NCBI RefSeq assembly: GCF_028416595.1
Contig: NZ_JAMQKC010000005.1
Location: 161,254-225,253 of the forward strand
Reading direction: 5' to 3'
Source: Aquibacillus salsiterrae
Lineage (GTDB): Bacteria > Bacillota > Bacilli > Bacillales > Amphibacillaceae
Length of the DNA: 64,000 nt
Below the pieces are notes generated by a model. That model made no database searches and was not told the origin of the DNA. It saw only the letters and a program-made list of their open reading frames with translations. This document shows, in pieces, positions 34,676 to 43,394 of this stretch; position 1 is the stretch's first letter; every line of letters starts with the position of its first letter. A program made the position numbers and the translations under genes.

Positions 34676-35053
34676 TTAAGAATGTTCCTTCGCAACGAAA
34701 TATTTATTATTATTTTTATAAATAATTGAATCATTACTATCTTTACTTTTAAATAAAGGTGTACCCTTAGATAATCCTACCGCGTCAAAATCAACGTCAT
34801 TGAGTTCGCCAGTTGTGTCCAAATCAGAAATATCCCTTTAAACCTCTCCAATTTTTTCTCCTACATTGTTTTCACTTACCTCTGTATTCGTTAACTCATA
34901 GGAAATACCATTATAATTTACAAACTCAAAAGCCCATGACGTTGTTCCAGAGTTACCTTCATCATTAAATGTAGTTTCATTACTAGTCTCATCGTTGCAT
35001 CCGACTAAAAGGAATATCAGTAGAATAAAATAGATAAACTTCTTATGTTGCAT
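34676..35053 (-). pseudogene. Lipoprotein gene split by an in-frame stop
   Basis: The frame starts MQHKKFIYFILLIFLLVGC (lipobox LVGC) and runs to TAA at 34838-34840 (71 codons). Past that stop the same frame stays open for 53 codons (RDISDLDTTGELNDVDFDAV..., ending YFVAKEHS) to TAA 34676-34678. The stop is one base away from AAA (Lys). A single nonsense change or a read error therefore explains it. The protein would be a ~125-residue exported lipoprotein of unknown function. Confidence 0.7.
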
Positions 35054-35194
35054 ACACAAAACCTTCTTGTGATATTTGACGTATCACACCTTAAATGCAC
35101 ACTGTACATAAATTTATGTACACTTGTTAAAAAGGTTGCTATTTACCATGTAAATTTAGATGTTAAAAATTAATAAATGTTGTCATATCAATAA

Positions 35195-35235
35195 AAATAG
35201 TAGTACGAAACGCTATGCGATTTGTACTACTATTT
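35195..35235. terminator. Perfect 12-bp stem without a clear owner gene
   Basis: AAATAGTAGTAC and GTACTACTATTT around an 17-nt loop. T-rich on the minus side (TTTTTATTG). No gene to its right is transcribed leftward, so it may end an antisense or lost transcript. The rest of 35060-35366 holds no gene I can support. Confidence 0.55.
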
Positions 35236-35366
35236 GGTGTGTTAATTACTGTTTTAGCTCCTAGAACTGAACCCGTTAGGTGAAAAACCTGCTCCTTTTA
35301 AAAAAATTGTTTCAAAGTGGACAAGAGTTTTGTATTATTAAAATATAACTAGAAAGGATGTGAGGT

Positions 35367-36284
35367 ATGATATTACTTAAACCTAGATTTGAATCGGAGG
35401 AATTATTAATTAACCGTTCTCTAGATAGGAGATCACAATTGCAAGAGAAGGAAAGGTTTCATTATTTAAACCTCGAAAAAGGCTACGAAGGCGAAGTCAC
35501 CTTTGATTTACTAATTGAGAATCTCCAACCAGAAATGTTTATTATCAATGATTTGCTCCTTGAAATTAGCGGTTCCTACTTTCAAATTGATACGGTAATT
35601 ATTCGTCAAGGAAATGTCCTTCTTATCGATATTAAAAATTACCAAGGCGATTGTTATTTAGAGTCAGATAACATGTATTCTGTTGCAACCAGTCGCGAAT
35701 ATAAAAATCCTGTTAATCAGTTAAAAAGAAGTACAGTACTCTTCAGGCAATTACTCCAAAATCTCAATCAAAATTTCCTAGTAGAATCCTCTCTACTCTT
35801 TATCAACTCTGAATTCACTCTTTACCAGGCCCCAATGGATCAACCTATTATTTTACCAACCCAGATAAATGGATTTATCCGAGACTTAAATAATACATCG
35901 TCAACGTTAAATGATAGCCATAAGAATCTTGCTCAGAAGCTACTCTCTCTTCACAAAACGAAAAACCCCTTTACCAATATACCAGAATACGCATACGATA
36001 AATTGCAAAAGGGGATGTACTGTAAGAAGTGTGGATCATTTATATTTGTATACAGAAAGCCCCATTTTATCTGTAATCAGTGTGGTGAACACGAAAAACT
36101 AGAATCGGCCATTATGCGCAATGTGAGGGAATACGAATTACTGTTTCCTAATGATAAAATCACTACGCAAAAAATATATGATTGGTGTCGGGTGGATTTG
36201 AATAAGAGAACATTTGCTAGAGTTTTAAACAAAAATTATAAGCCTTATGGCCATACGCGCGGCACCTACTACAAAGTTGAATGA
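35367..36284 (+). CDS. NERD-domain protein with C-terminal zinc ribbon
   Basis: 305 residues. The NERD (nuclease-related) domain covers about residues 38-160, with EKGYEGEVTFD, FQIDTVIIRQGNVLLIDIKNYQG and YKNPVNQLKR. These hold the E, D and D-x-K positions of the PD-(D/E)XK fold. A zinc ribbon follows (YCKKCGSF...ICNQCGEH), then a DNA-binding-like tail (RVDLNKRTFARVLNKNYKPYGHTRG). DNA processing is likely, but the physiological role is unknown. It stands alone before the 52-bp repeat array. Confidence 0.87.
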   Translation: MILLKPRFESEELLINRSLDRRSQLQEKERFHYLNLEKGYEGEVTFDLLIENLQPEMFIINDLLLEISGSYFQIDTVIIRQGNVLLIDIKNYQGDCYLESDNMYSVATSREYKNPVNQLKRSTVLFRQLLQNLNQNFLVESSLLFINSEFTLYQAPMDQPIILPTQINGFIRDLNNTSSTLNDSHKNLAQKLLSLHKTKNPFTNIPEYAYDKLQKGMYCKKCGSFIFVYRKPHFICNQCGEHEKLESAIMRNVREYELLFPNDKITTQKIYDWCRVDLNKRTFARVLNKNYKPYGHTRGTYYKVE

Positions 36285-36328
36285 ACATGTAACTTAATAT
36301 TAACTTTTTGAGTTCGAATTGTGGTTGT

Positions 36329-37108
36329 ATTCGGACTCAGGACACTCGATTTGCTCTTTCTCTGTCCGAATTACCGCCTCATTCGGACTCAGGACACTTG
36401 ATTTACTCTGTCTCTGTCCGAATTAACGCCTCATTCGGACTCAGCGCACTTGATTTGCTATTCCCTTGTCCGAATTACCACCGTATTCGGACTCAGCGCA
36501 CATGATTCGCTCTTCCCCTGTCCGAATTACCGCCTCATTCGGACTCGGCGCACATGATTTGCTCGTCCCCTGTCCGAATTACCACCGTATTCGGACTCGG
36601 CGCACATGATTTGCTCTTTCTCTGTCCGAATTACCACCGTATTCGGACTCAGCGCACATAATTTGCTCTTTCTCTGTCCGAATTACCACCGTATTCGGAC
36701 TCAGGACACTCGATTTGCTCTTCCCTTGTCCGAATTACCGCCGTATTCGGACTCAGCGCACATGATTTGCTCTTTCTCTGTCCGAATTAACGCCTCATTC
36801 GGACTCGGCGCACATGATTTGCTCTTCCTCTGTCCGAATTACCACCGTATTCGGACTCGGGACACTTGATTTGCTCTTTCTCTGTCCGAATTAACGCCTC
36901 ATTCGGACTCGGCGCACATGATTTGCTCTTCCTCTGTCCGAATTACCACCGTATTCGGACTCGGGACACTTGATTTGCTCTTCCCCTGTCCGAATTACCA
37001 CCGTATTCGGACTCGGCGCACATGATTTGCTCTTCCCCTGTCCGAATTACCACCGTATTCGGACTCAGGACACTCGATTTGCTCTTCCTCTGTCCGAATT
37101 ACCCCGAT
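36329..37108. repeat. Array of 15 tandem 52-bp palindromic repeats
   Basis: ATTCGGACTC recurs at exact 52-bp steps from 36329 to 37057. Each unit is ATTCGGACTC(A/G)G, about 17 variable bases (GCGCACATGATTTGCTC type), CTGTCCGAATTA and a short linker (CCACCGT or CGCCTC). TTCGGAC and GTCCGAA pair in every unit. The differences between units are scattered and recur in several units, so this is not a spacer array. 52 is not a multiple of 3, so open frames through it are artefacts. Solitary copies lie at 23381 and near 50107. Confidence 0.95.
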
Positions 37109-37122
37109 CCCGATACACAATA

Positions 37123-39048
37123 CTACCGAACGGGAGCTTTCACATCGTGGATATACCTCGTCAGGTGAGCAGTCAGTTCGCTGCGCAAGAACGGTGTAAC
37201 CAGATAAATTCCGTTGAAATGCAGCAATGCTTCATCAATTAACTCCTGTGAGATTAATAGACCTTCTTCAACTGCAGCCTCTTTAGAATCCTTGTTCATC
37301 CTGAGCAGAATTTCTTCTGGGATTTGGATACCAGGCACCTCGTTATGGAGGAACTGGGCATTGCGCCAACTAATCATCGGCATAATGCCAACAAATACTG
37401 GGACATCGAACTCCTCAACTGCCCTTGCAAGTTTTTCAAATAACCGGATATCGTATATTGGCTGGGTCATGACATAGTCAGCACCTGCTTCGAGTTTGCG
37501 CCGTAACCTGTCGATTGCCCGGTTAAAATTCCTGACGTGTGGATTAAATGACGTCCCGACTACAAACCGCGAATTCTGCTTTAATGGCTGCCCAGAGAAT
37601 GCTATTCCGTTGTTCAGCTTCTTTACCATTTTTGTTAAATCAGTCGACGAAACATCGTACACGGACGTTGCCCCAGGCAAATCACCAAACTTGGACGGAT
37701 CACCGGTTATGAGTAGAATGTTGTGAATCCCTAACACATGGAGTCCCATTAAATGTGATTGCTGGCCAATTAAATTACGGTCCCGGCATGCAACATGGAC
37801 TAGTGGCTCAACACCAAGCTCCTTAATTAAACTAGCGATGGCGATGTTACTAATTCGGACAGTACCAAGTGAATTATCAGCAATCGTAACTGCATCAACA
37901 CCCGCTTGCTTCAACATTTTCGTCGCATCCAAATATTGTTCGACATCCAAAACCTTTGGTGGGTCTAATTCAACAATAATAGTTGGTTCCTCTTTCGCTT
38001 TTTCTATAATCGATTTCTTCGGAGGCGCGCCGTTATTATCTAAACTAATAGCACTCGGTTTCTCAGATATCTCAACCCGGTTCGACGTCCCCGCACTAAG
38101 CATACCCTGCCCAACACGGCCATTAGCCAATGGCGCAGCATCTAACCGCTTGACCAGTGCCCGAATGTGGTCTGGCGTTGTTCCGCAACAACCGCCGATA
38201 TAGTTGACACCCTTTTGAATTAATTCCGATCCAATTGTTGCAAAATAATCCGCATTTCCTGTATAGGAATAGTCACCATCGACTAGGTGCAATAACCCAC
38301 TATTTGGTACTGCTGCATAGTGCGACGTTGGATTTAAATCTATTGATTCATAGGTTCGTAAAATACCCGATAATCCAAGCCGGCAATTCAGTCCGACAAC
38401 ATCTGCCCCTTCCCCTTCTAGTACAGCAAAAGCCTCGTCAATCGGATGGCCGTCTCTTGTGACACCAATGACCTCTGGTGAAAGATTAGCAATAATTGGA
38501 AGGTCCGTTAACCGCCGCACTGTTTCGACAGCGATTTGCAGCTCATTTAAATCGGCAAACGTTTCAAGTAAAACCCCGTCGACGCCCCCCTCTAATAGTG
38601 CAGTTAACTGCTCTTCAAACAAAAAGCGCAACGACATTTTCGCACCCTTATCAACAAAATCGGGCGTTTTTATATCCGCAGTAGAGCCAATCGTGCCAAA
38701 AACAAATGCCTCCTGTTCCTGGTTTGATTGCTCAGCAAACGTCGCAATCGCATCACGGGCTACTTTAACAGCAGAACGATTGATCTCCCACACCTGATTA
38801 TCAAGGCCGTACCGCTCTAATCCGAGGCGGTTTCCGCTAAACGTATTCGTTTGGATGACCGTCGACCCTGCTGCTAAATAAGCTATATGTGCTTCAGTTA
38901 CAAGCTTTGGATCTTTAACAGATAATGCCTCAAAGCACGTTCGAGCGGGGAGTCCTGACTGGTGCATTAGTGTTGCCATTGCGCCGTCCCCGATAATATG
39001 ACCCGTCTCTAATCTCTTTAAAAAATCATTCCTACCTTTGCCTGACAA
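37123..39048 (-). CDS. yitJ: Bifunctional homocysteine S-methyltransferase / methylenetetrahydrofolate reductase (YitJ type)
   Basis: 641 residues from a TTG start with GGAAGGTG 8 nt upstream. The N-terminal half (to ~residue 300) is a homocysteine methyltransferase barrel with the zinc cysteines in VVGLNCRLG and YIGGCCGTTPDHI. The C-terminal half (from ~345, EPTIIVELDPPK) is a methylene-THF reductase barrel with GADYVMTQPIYD. It supplies 5-methyl-THF to MetH, its upstream neighbour 18 bp away. Whether the N-terminal half makes methionine itself is not known to me. Confidence 0.95.
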   Translation of the reverse strand: MSGKGRNDFLKRLETGHIIGDGAMATLMHQSGLPARTCFEALSVKDPKLVTEAHIAYLAAGSTVIQTNTFSGNRLGLERYGLDNQVWEINRSAVKVARDAIATFAEQSNQEQEAFVFGTIGSTADIKTPDFVDKGAKMSLRFLFEEQLTALLEGGVDGVLLETFADLNELQIAVETVRRLTDLPIIANLSPEVIGVTRDGHPIDEAFAVLEGEGADVVGLNCRLGLSGILRTYESIDLNPTSHYAAVPNSGLLHLVDGDYSYTGNADYFATIGSELIQKGVNYIGGCCGTTPDHIRALVKRLDAAPLANGRVGQGMLSAGTSNRVEISEKPSAISLDNNGAPPKKSIIEKAKEEPTIIVELDPPKVLDVEQYLDATKMLKQAGVDAVTIADNSLGTVRISNIAIASLIKELGVEPLVHVACRDRNLIGQQSHLMGLHVLGIHNILLITGDPSKFGDLPGATSVYDVSSTDLTKMVKKLNNGIAFSGQPLKQNSRFVVGTSFNPHVRNFNRAIDRLRRKLEAGADYVMTQPIYDIRLFEKLARAVEEFDVPVFVGIMPMISWRNAQFLHNEVPGIQIPEEILLRMNKDSKEAAVEEGLLISQELIDEALLHFNGIYLVTPFLRSELTAHLTRYIHDVKAPVR

Positions 39049-39066
39049 CTCTGATCACCTTCCTTT

Positions 39067-42000
39067 TTATGCGTTGAAATACTTACCCTCCGGATGGGAG
39101 AAGACTAATGCTGATACACTCGCTTCTGGGTCCATCATGAATTCCTCGGTCAACTCTACCCCAATATCCTCTGGCTTAATTAAGCGAAACAATTGTGCTT
39201 GGTCATCTAAGTTAGGACAGGCCGGATAACCGAATGAAACTCGAATTCCCTGGTAACGTGCGATAAATCGCTCACGCATCGTCATCGATTGTGGGTCCGG
39301 GAATCCCCACTGGTCACGAAGCATTTGATGCAATCTTTCAGCAAACCCTTCCGCTAGCTCAAGTGCAATCGCTTGGATGGCATGAGACCTTAAATAGTCA
39401 CCCTCATTTTTCCAGTGCTCGGCAAGTTCACGAACGCCTTTTCCTGCTGTCACAGAAAAGAATGCAACATAATCCATCACACCACTTTCCTTTGTCCGCA
39501 AATAGTCAGATAAGCATAGGTATGGATTTTGCTCCTGTCTTGGAAAATCAAACGTTTCTAGCACTCGCTCCTGATTTTTAGGGTCATAAATTAATACCTT
39601 ATCACCGTCCGCTTGGGCAGGGAAAAATTGATAGACCGCTTGTGGTCTAATAATTCGATCACTTTCACAAATGTCTAACAGCTCATCGACTAACTGTTGT
39701 AATTCGACTGCTTTCGGGTCCCCCTCGGCAACCTTTTTCGTTACGTTCCCTTTGTATCCTAGGTGCTTTCCAATTAACATCTGCATGTTGACATAGGGAC
39801 GAATATATTTCACCGGGTAGTCACGTAACACATGGCGTTCAAAGTCTGGTGGGACGAACACAGGTGCATTTCTGCTAACGGTTGATACTTTCGGTTCTGG
39901 ATTCTCTTCCACTTCCTTAGTTGGTTTTGCTCGTTTTGCATCAACCATATCTTGCCTAACCTGCTCTAATTCCTCAAGGAGTCTATCTCGTTCGCCTGGT
40001 TTAATAAGCCTGTTCGCAAAAGCTAAGCCCTCCATCGCATCCTTTGCAAAAATAACTGGTGGTTCGTAATTTGGCTTAATTTTTGTATAGGTGAATTTTT
40101 TCGATAGAGCAGCACCACCGACTAACAACGGAACATCGACACCAGCCTTTTGAAAGTCCTCAGCAGTTGCAACCATCTGCTGGGCAGATTTAACGAGTAA
40201 TCCAGATAAGCCAATCATGTCCGGATTTTGCTCGCGATAGGCTTTAATCAATTGTTCTGGTGGAACCTTTATGCCTAAATTAATAACATCAAATCCATTA
40301 TTAATTAAAATAATTTCGACTAAATTTTTACCAATGTCATGGACATCACCTTTAACAGTAGCAAGTAGAATTTTCCCCTTCTTACCCGTGTCAGCTTTTT
40401 CCATAAAAGGCTCTAAAAACGAAACGGCTGCTTTCATAACCTCGGCACTTTGCAAAACCTCTGCAACAATGAGCTCGTTTAAATTAAATAATCGCCCAAC
40501 TTCTGACATCCCGTCCATCAAAGGACCATTAATGATATCAAGTGGTTTATCGGTTTTGAGCGCTTCTTCCAAATCAGCGATTAGCCCTTGCTTCGTTCCG
40601 TCAACAACATACTTGGCAAGACGCTCCTTTAATGGCAAGCTAGGTGTCTTGACTGTATCTACTGTCTTTTTCTTCCGGTAAAAAGCTGTAAATTCGGCAA
40701 CGAGCTTATCCGATGTCTCGAAAAGGAGGCGGCGCGCTAAGTCTTTCTCTTCGTCTGATATCGATGCGTAGCGCTCTAATTTTTCCGTATTGACCATCGC
40801 ATAGCCAAGCCCTGCCCTCGTACACTCATACAAGAAAACGGAGTTCAATACTTCACGACCAGCCGGCGGTAAGCCGAACGAAATGTTACTCACACCTAAA
40901 ATGGTTGGGCATTCCGGCAAATGCTCCCGGATTAACCGAATTCCTTCAACTGTTTCTTTTGCTGAGCCAATATATTTTTCATCACCGGTCCCAACCGGAA
41001 ATGTTAATGGGTCAATAATAATATCGCGTGCTTTCATGCCGTATTTTTCGACTAAAAGCTGAACAATCCGCTTAGCTACCTCGAGCTTCCTTTCTCTCGT
41101 AACAGCCATTCCTTCCTCATCAATCGTACCAATGATAAGCGCTGCCCCGTACGTAACAGCCAAATTGGCAAACTGAGCGAGTCGCTCTTCCCCGTCTTCA
41201 AGATTCGTTGAGTTAACGATTGCTTTTCCTTGCGAATGACGAAGCCCTAGCTCTACCACTTCCGCGTCTGTTGAATCAATCATGAGCGGAACCTTCACTT
41301 TTCTTATCACATGGTATAAAAACTGCTCCATATCCTCTAGTTCCTCGCGGTCTGGGTCGGCAAGACAAATATCAATCACCTGTGCGCCGGACTTCACTTG
41401 ATCACGCGCAATCTCTGACGCCGCTTCAAATTCTCCTTCCGCGATTAGTCGTTTGAACTTTCTCGAACCAATTACATTTGTTCGTTCTCCGACGAAAATT
41501 GGCCGATTATCCTCTTCTAAAAAAACCGCTTGTAACCCAGAGATAACGTGCTGGCTTTCATCTGCATATTCCCTCGGTTCCTTGTCCTTTATCGCCTCGC
41601 GAATCGCAACAATGTGCTCCGGCCGCGTACCACAACAACCGCCAACAATATTCAGCCATTTTTGCTCAACAAAGTCTGTCAGCTTACTAGCTAAACTCGT
41701 CGGTGTCTCATGATAATGCCCTTCCTCATCAGGCAAACCAGCATTCGGGTAGCAGCTAACTGCCGTCTGAGCTAATGAAGATAATGTCCGGAGATGATCG
41801 GTCATAAATTCAGGACCTGTCGCACAATTAAGTCCGACAGCTATCGGGTTTAGATGTTCAACAGCCGTATAAAACGCTTCAATCGTTTGCCCCGCTAATG
41901 TTGTTCCCATTGGCTCAATTGTCCCAGAAATCATTATTGGAAGTTTTTTACCAGTCTCTTCAAAAGCACGCTTAATTCCAAGACTTGCCGCTTTAACGTT

Positions 42001-42498
42001 CAACAAATCCTGTGACGTCTCAAGCAGGAGTAAATCAACACCACCAGTAATTAATCCCCGTGCCTGAACACAATAATCATCAACGAGCTGATCAAATGTC
42101 ACTCCGCCGGTAACCGATAAACTTTTCGTTGTTGGACCGAGCGCCCCGGCTACATAACGTGGCCAATCAGCAGTTTGAAAATCATTGGCTGCTTGTCTTG
42201 CTAACTGGGCTGACTCAACATTAATCTCCTCTGCTAAGTGACTAAGGCCATACTCACCTAATACAAGTGGAGTCGCCCCAAAGGTATTCGTTTCAATAAT
42301 ATCTGCACCAGCTTGTAAATAAGCACGGTGAATGTTCAATAGTACGTCTGGACGCGTTTTGCATAAATACTCATTACAACCATCGTAAGCCGCACCACCA
42401 AAGTCCTCTTCAGTCAGGTCTTGTTGCTGTAACATCGTCCCCATTGCACCATCAAGTACTAAAATATGATGCTTTAATCTTTCTTTTATATTTGTCAT
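39067..42498 (-). CDS. metH: Cobalamin-dependent methionine synthase
   Basis: 1143 residues from ATG 42496-42498 after AAGGTGG. Domains in order: homocysteine barrel (1-310, with GGCCGTRPEHI zinc site), pterin barrel (~325-590, FVGERTNVIGSRKFK), cobalamin domain (~640-870, GDVHDIGKN with the Co-binding His), and the SAM-dependent reactivation domain (~890 to end, RVSFGYPACPNL). It moves methyl from 5-methyl-THF to homocysteine through B12. Full length for the family. Operon with the YitJ-type gene, under an S-box riboswitch. Confidence 0.97.
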   Translation of the reverse strand: MTNIKERLKHHILVLDGAMGTMLQQQDLTEEDFGGAAYDGCNEYLCKTRPDVLLNIHRAYLQAGADIIETNTFGATPLVLGEYGLSHLAEEINVESAQLARQAANDFQTADWPRYVAGALGPTTKSLSVTGGVTFDQLVDDYCVQARGLITGGVDLLLLETSQDLLNVKAASLGIKRAFEETGKKLPIMISGTIEPMGTTLAGQTIEAFYTAVEHLNPIAVGLNCATGPEFMTDHLRTLSSLAQTAVSCYPNAGLPDEEGHYHETPTSLASKLTDFVEQKWLNIVGGCCGTRPEHIVAIREAIKDKEPREYADESQHVISGLQAVFLEEDNRPIFVGERTNVIGSRKFKRLIAEGEFEAASEIARDQVKSGAQVIDICLADPDREELEDMEQFLYHVIRKVKVPLMIDSTDAEVVELGLRHSQGKAIVNSTNLEDGEERLAQFANLAVTYGAALIIGTIDEEGMAVTRERKLEVAKRIVQLLVEKYGMKARDIIIDPLTFPVGTGDEKYIGSAKETVEGIRLIREHLPECPTILGVSNISFGLPPAGREVLNSVFLYECTRAGLGYAMVNTEKLERYASISDEEKDLARRLLFETSDKLVAEFTAFYRKKKTVDTVKTPSLPLKERLAKYVVDGTKQGLIADLEEALKTDKPLDIINGPLMDGMSEVGRLFNLNELIVAEVLQSAEVMKAAVSFLEPFMEKADTGKKGKILLATVKGDVHDIGKNLVEIILINNGFDVINLGIKVPPEQLIKAYREQNPDMIGLSGLLVKSAQQMVATAEDFQKAGVDVPLLVGGAALSKKFTYTKIKPNYEPPVIFAKDAMEGLAFANRLIKPGERDRLLEELEQVRQDMVDAKRAKPTKEVEENPEPKVSTVSRNAPVFVPPDFERHVLRDYPVKYIRPYVNMQMLIGKHLGYKGNVTKKVAEGDPKAVELQQLVDELLDICESDRIIRPQAVYQFFPAQADGDKVLIYDPKNQERVLETFDFPRQEQNPYLCLSDYLRTKESGVMDYVAFFSVTAGKGVRELAEHWKNEGDYLRSHAIQAIALELAEGFAERLHQMLRDQWGFPDPQSMTMRERFIARYQGIRVSFGYPACPNLDDQAQLFRLIKPEDIGVELTEEFMMDPEASVSALVFSHPEGKYFNA

Positions 42499-42524
42499 TT
42501 CATCCACCTTCTTTCTTTTCCATT

Positions 42525-42560
42525 AAAAAAGGGCCTTCCCCTATGTGAGAAAGACCTTGA
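42525..42560 (-). terminator. Terminator of the S-box leader
   Basis: On the minus strand AAGGTCTTTC pairs with GGAAGGCCCTT, followed by TTTTTTA, 27 bp before the metH start. SAM binding should favour it. Confidence 0.92.
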
Positions 42561-42576
42561 TATTTGACATACGGTC

Positions 42577-42687
42577 CTCTCATCTATCAGAAATTAATTC
42601 TGCTGGAATTAGCACCGTAATGATAAGATTACCATCCGGTTGCCGGGCATCATCGGGCCAGTCCCTCTGCCTGCTCTTGATAAGAGA
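42577..42687 (-). ncRNA. SAM-I (S-box) riboswitch of the metH operon
   Basis: Minus strand: CTCTTATCAAGAGCAGGCAG, GAGGGACTGGCCCGATGATG, CCCGGCAACCGG, GGTGCTAATTCCAGCAGA and TGATAGATGAGAG are the S-box conserved blocks, in order and spacing. P1 is CTCTTATCA with TGATAGATGAGAG. An OFF switch in known S-box operons: high SAM terminates metH-yitJ transcription. Confidence 0.97.
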
Positions 42688-42825
42688 GTATAAAATTTTA
42701 AAATTATTATTAATCTTAACCTACATGTATTTGTCCATGTTGTCAATAACTTATTAGTTTTTTCCATACTAGTAAATATAAACAAGAGCGCAAGTAATCT
42801 ACTATAACACCATTATCCAAACATG

Positions 42826-42861
42826 AAAGGGTAGACCATATCACCTGCTGATCTACCCTTT
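42826..42861 (-). terminator. Terminator of the CuA-motif lipoprotein gene
   Basis: AAAGGGTAGA and TCTACCCTTT form a 10-bp perfect stem just past the stop codon. Confidence 0.85.
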
Positions 42862-42874
42862 ACATCAATTCCTA

Positions 42875-43255
42875 TTATGAAACGGTTATTGTCGACTGCA
42901 TACTTGCATGTCCAGTTCCACATGGTACAGTACATCGAATCGTATATTCACCTGGCTCAAGTGTGACCTTTCCCGAACCATCACCTTGAATATTTAAACC
43001 TGTTCCATCTACCTTTACGCCGTGAACCCCGTCTTTATTTGTAAGATTTATTGTAACCTCACCAGCTGTTGTAGAATAGTTCTCTTGATCAAATTCCCAG
43101 TTAGTTGCTGTTATGTCAAGCGTATTGCCCGAGCTTTCACTTTGGCTTCTTGTACCTTCATTCGCGCTTTCATCTTCTGTACTACTTCCACCTCCGCAAG
43201 CAGACAAAACTAGAACAAATCCAATAATTAGTACCGGATAAATAAATTTCTTCAT
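42875..43255 (-). CDS. Exported lipoprotein with a CuA-type cupredoxin domain
   Basis: 126 residues. Lipoprotein signal ending LSAC (Cys20), a Ser/Glu-rich linker, then a small cupredoxin. It carries the spacing of the cytochrome oxidase subunit II CuA site: His78 (GVHGV), Cys108, Cys112, His116 and Met119 in CTVPCGTGHASM. A standalone CuA domain on the cell surface could carry electrons or copper. The copper operon lies 1.8 kb away across the MATE gene, suggesting a copper-handling role. No oxidase genes are near. Confidence 0.85.
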   Translation of the reverse strand: MKKFIYPVLIIGFVLVLSACGGGSSTEDESANEGTRSQSESSGNTLDITATNWEFDQENYSTTAGEVTINLTNKDGVHGVKVDGTGLNIQGDGSGKVTLEPGEYTIRCTVPCGTGHASMQSTITVS

Positions 43256-43394
43256 AACAGAATCCCCCCATTTACAGAATAGTTACCATTATAAGTTAAT
43301 TTAGAAACATTATCTAGAAACTATTCGGATTGTTAGAAATATGTCACATCTTCGTCCACTTCGTAGAAAAATCCAATTCATTTACCAAAGCATC

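Noticed and set aside
36329..37108. CRISPR array
   Set aside because: The full 52-bp unit repeats, including the middle; variations recur between units and no unique spacers or cas genes exist.
36308..37242. Short open frames through the 52-bp array
   Set aside because: The period is not a multiple of three, the frames are by-products of the repeat, and none has a ribosome site.
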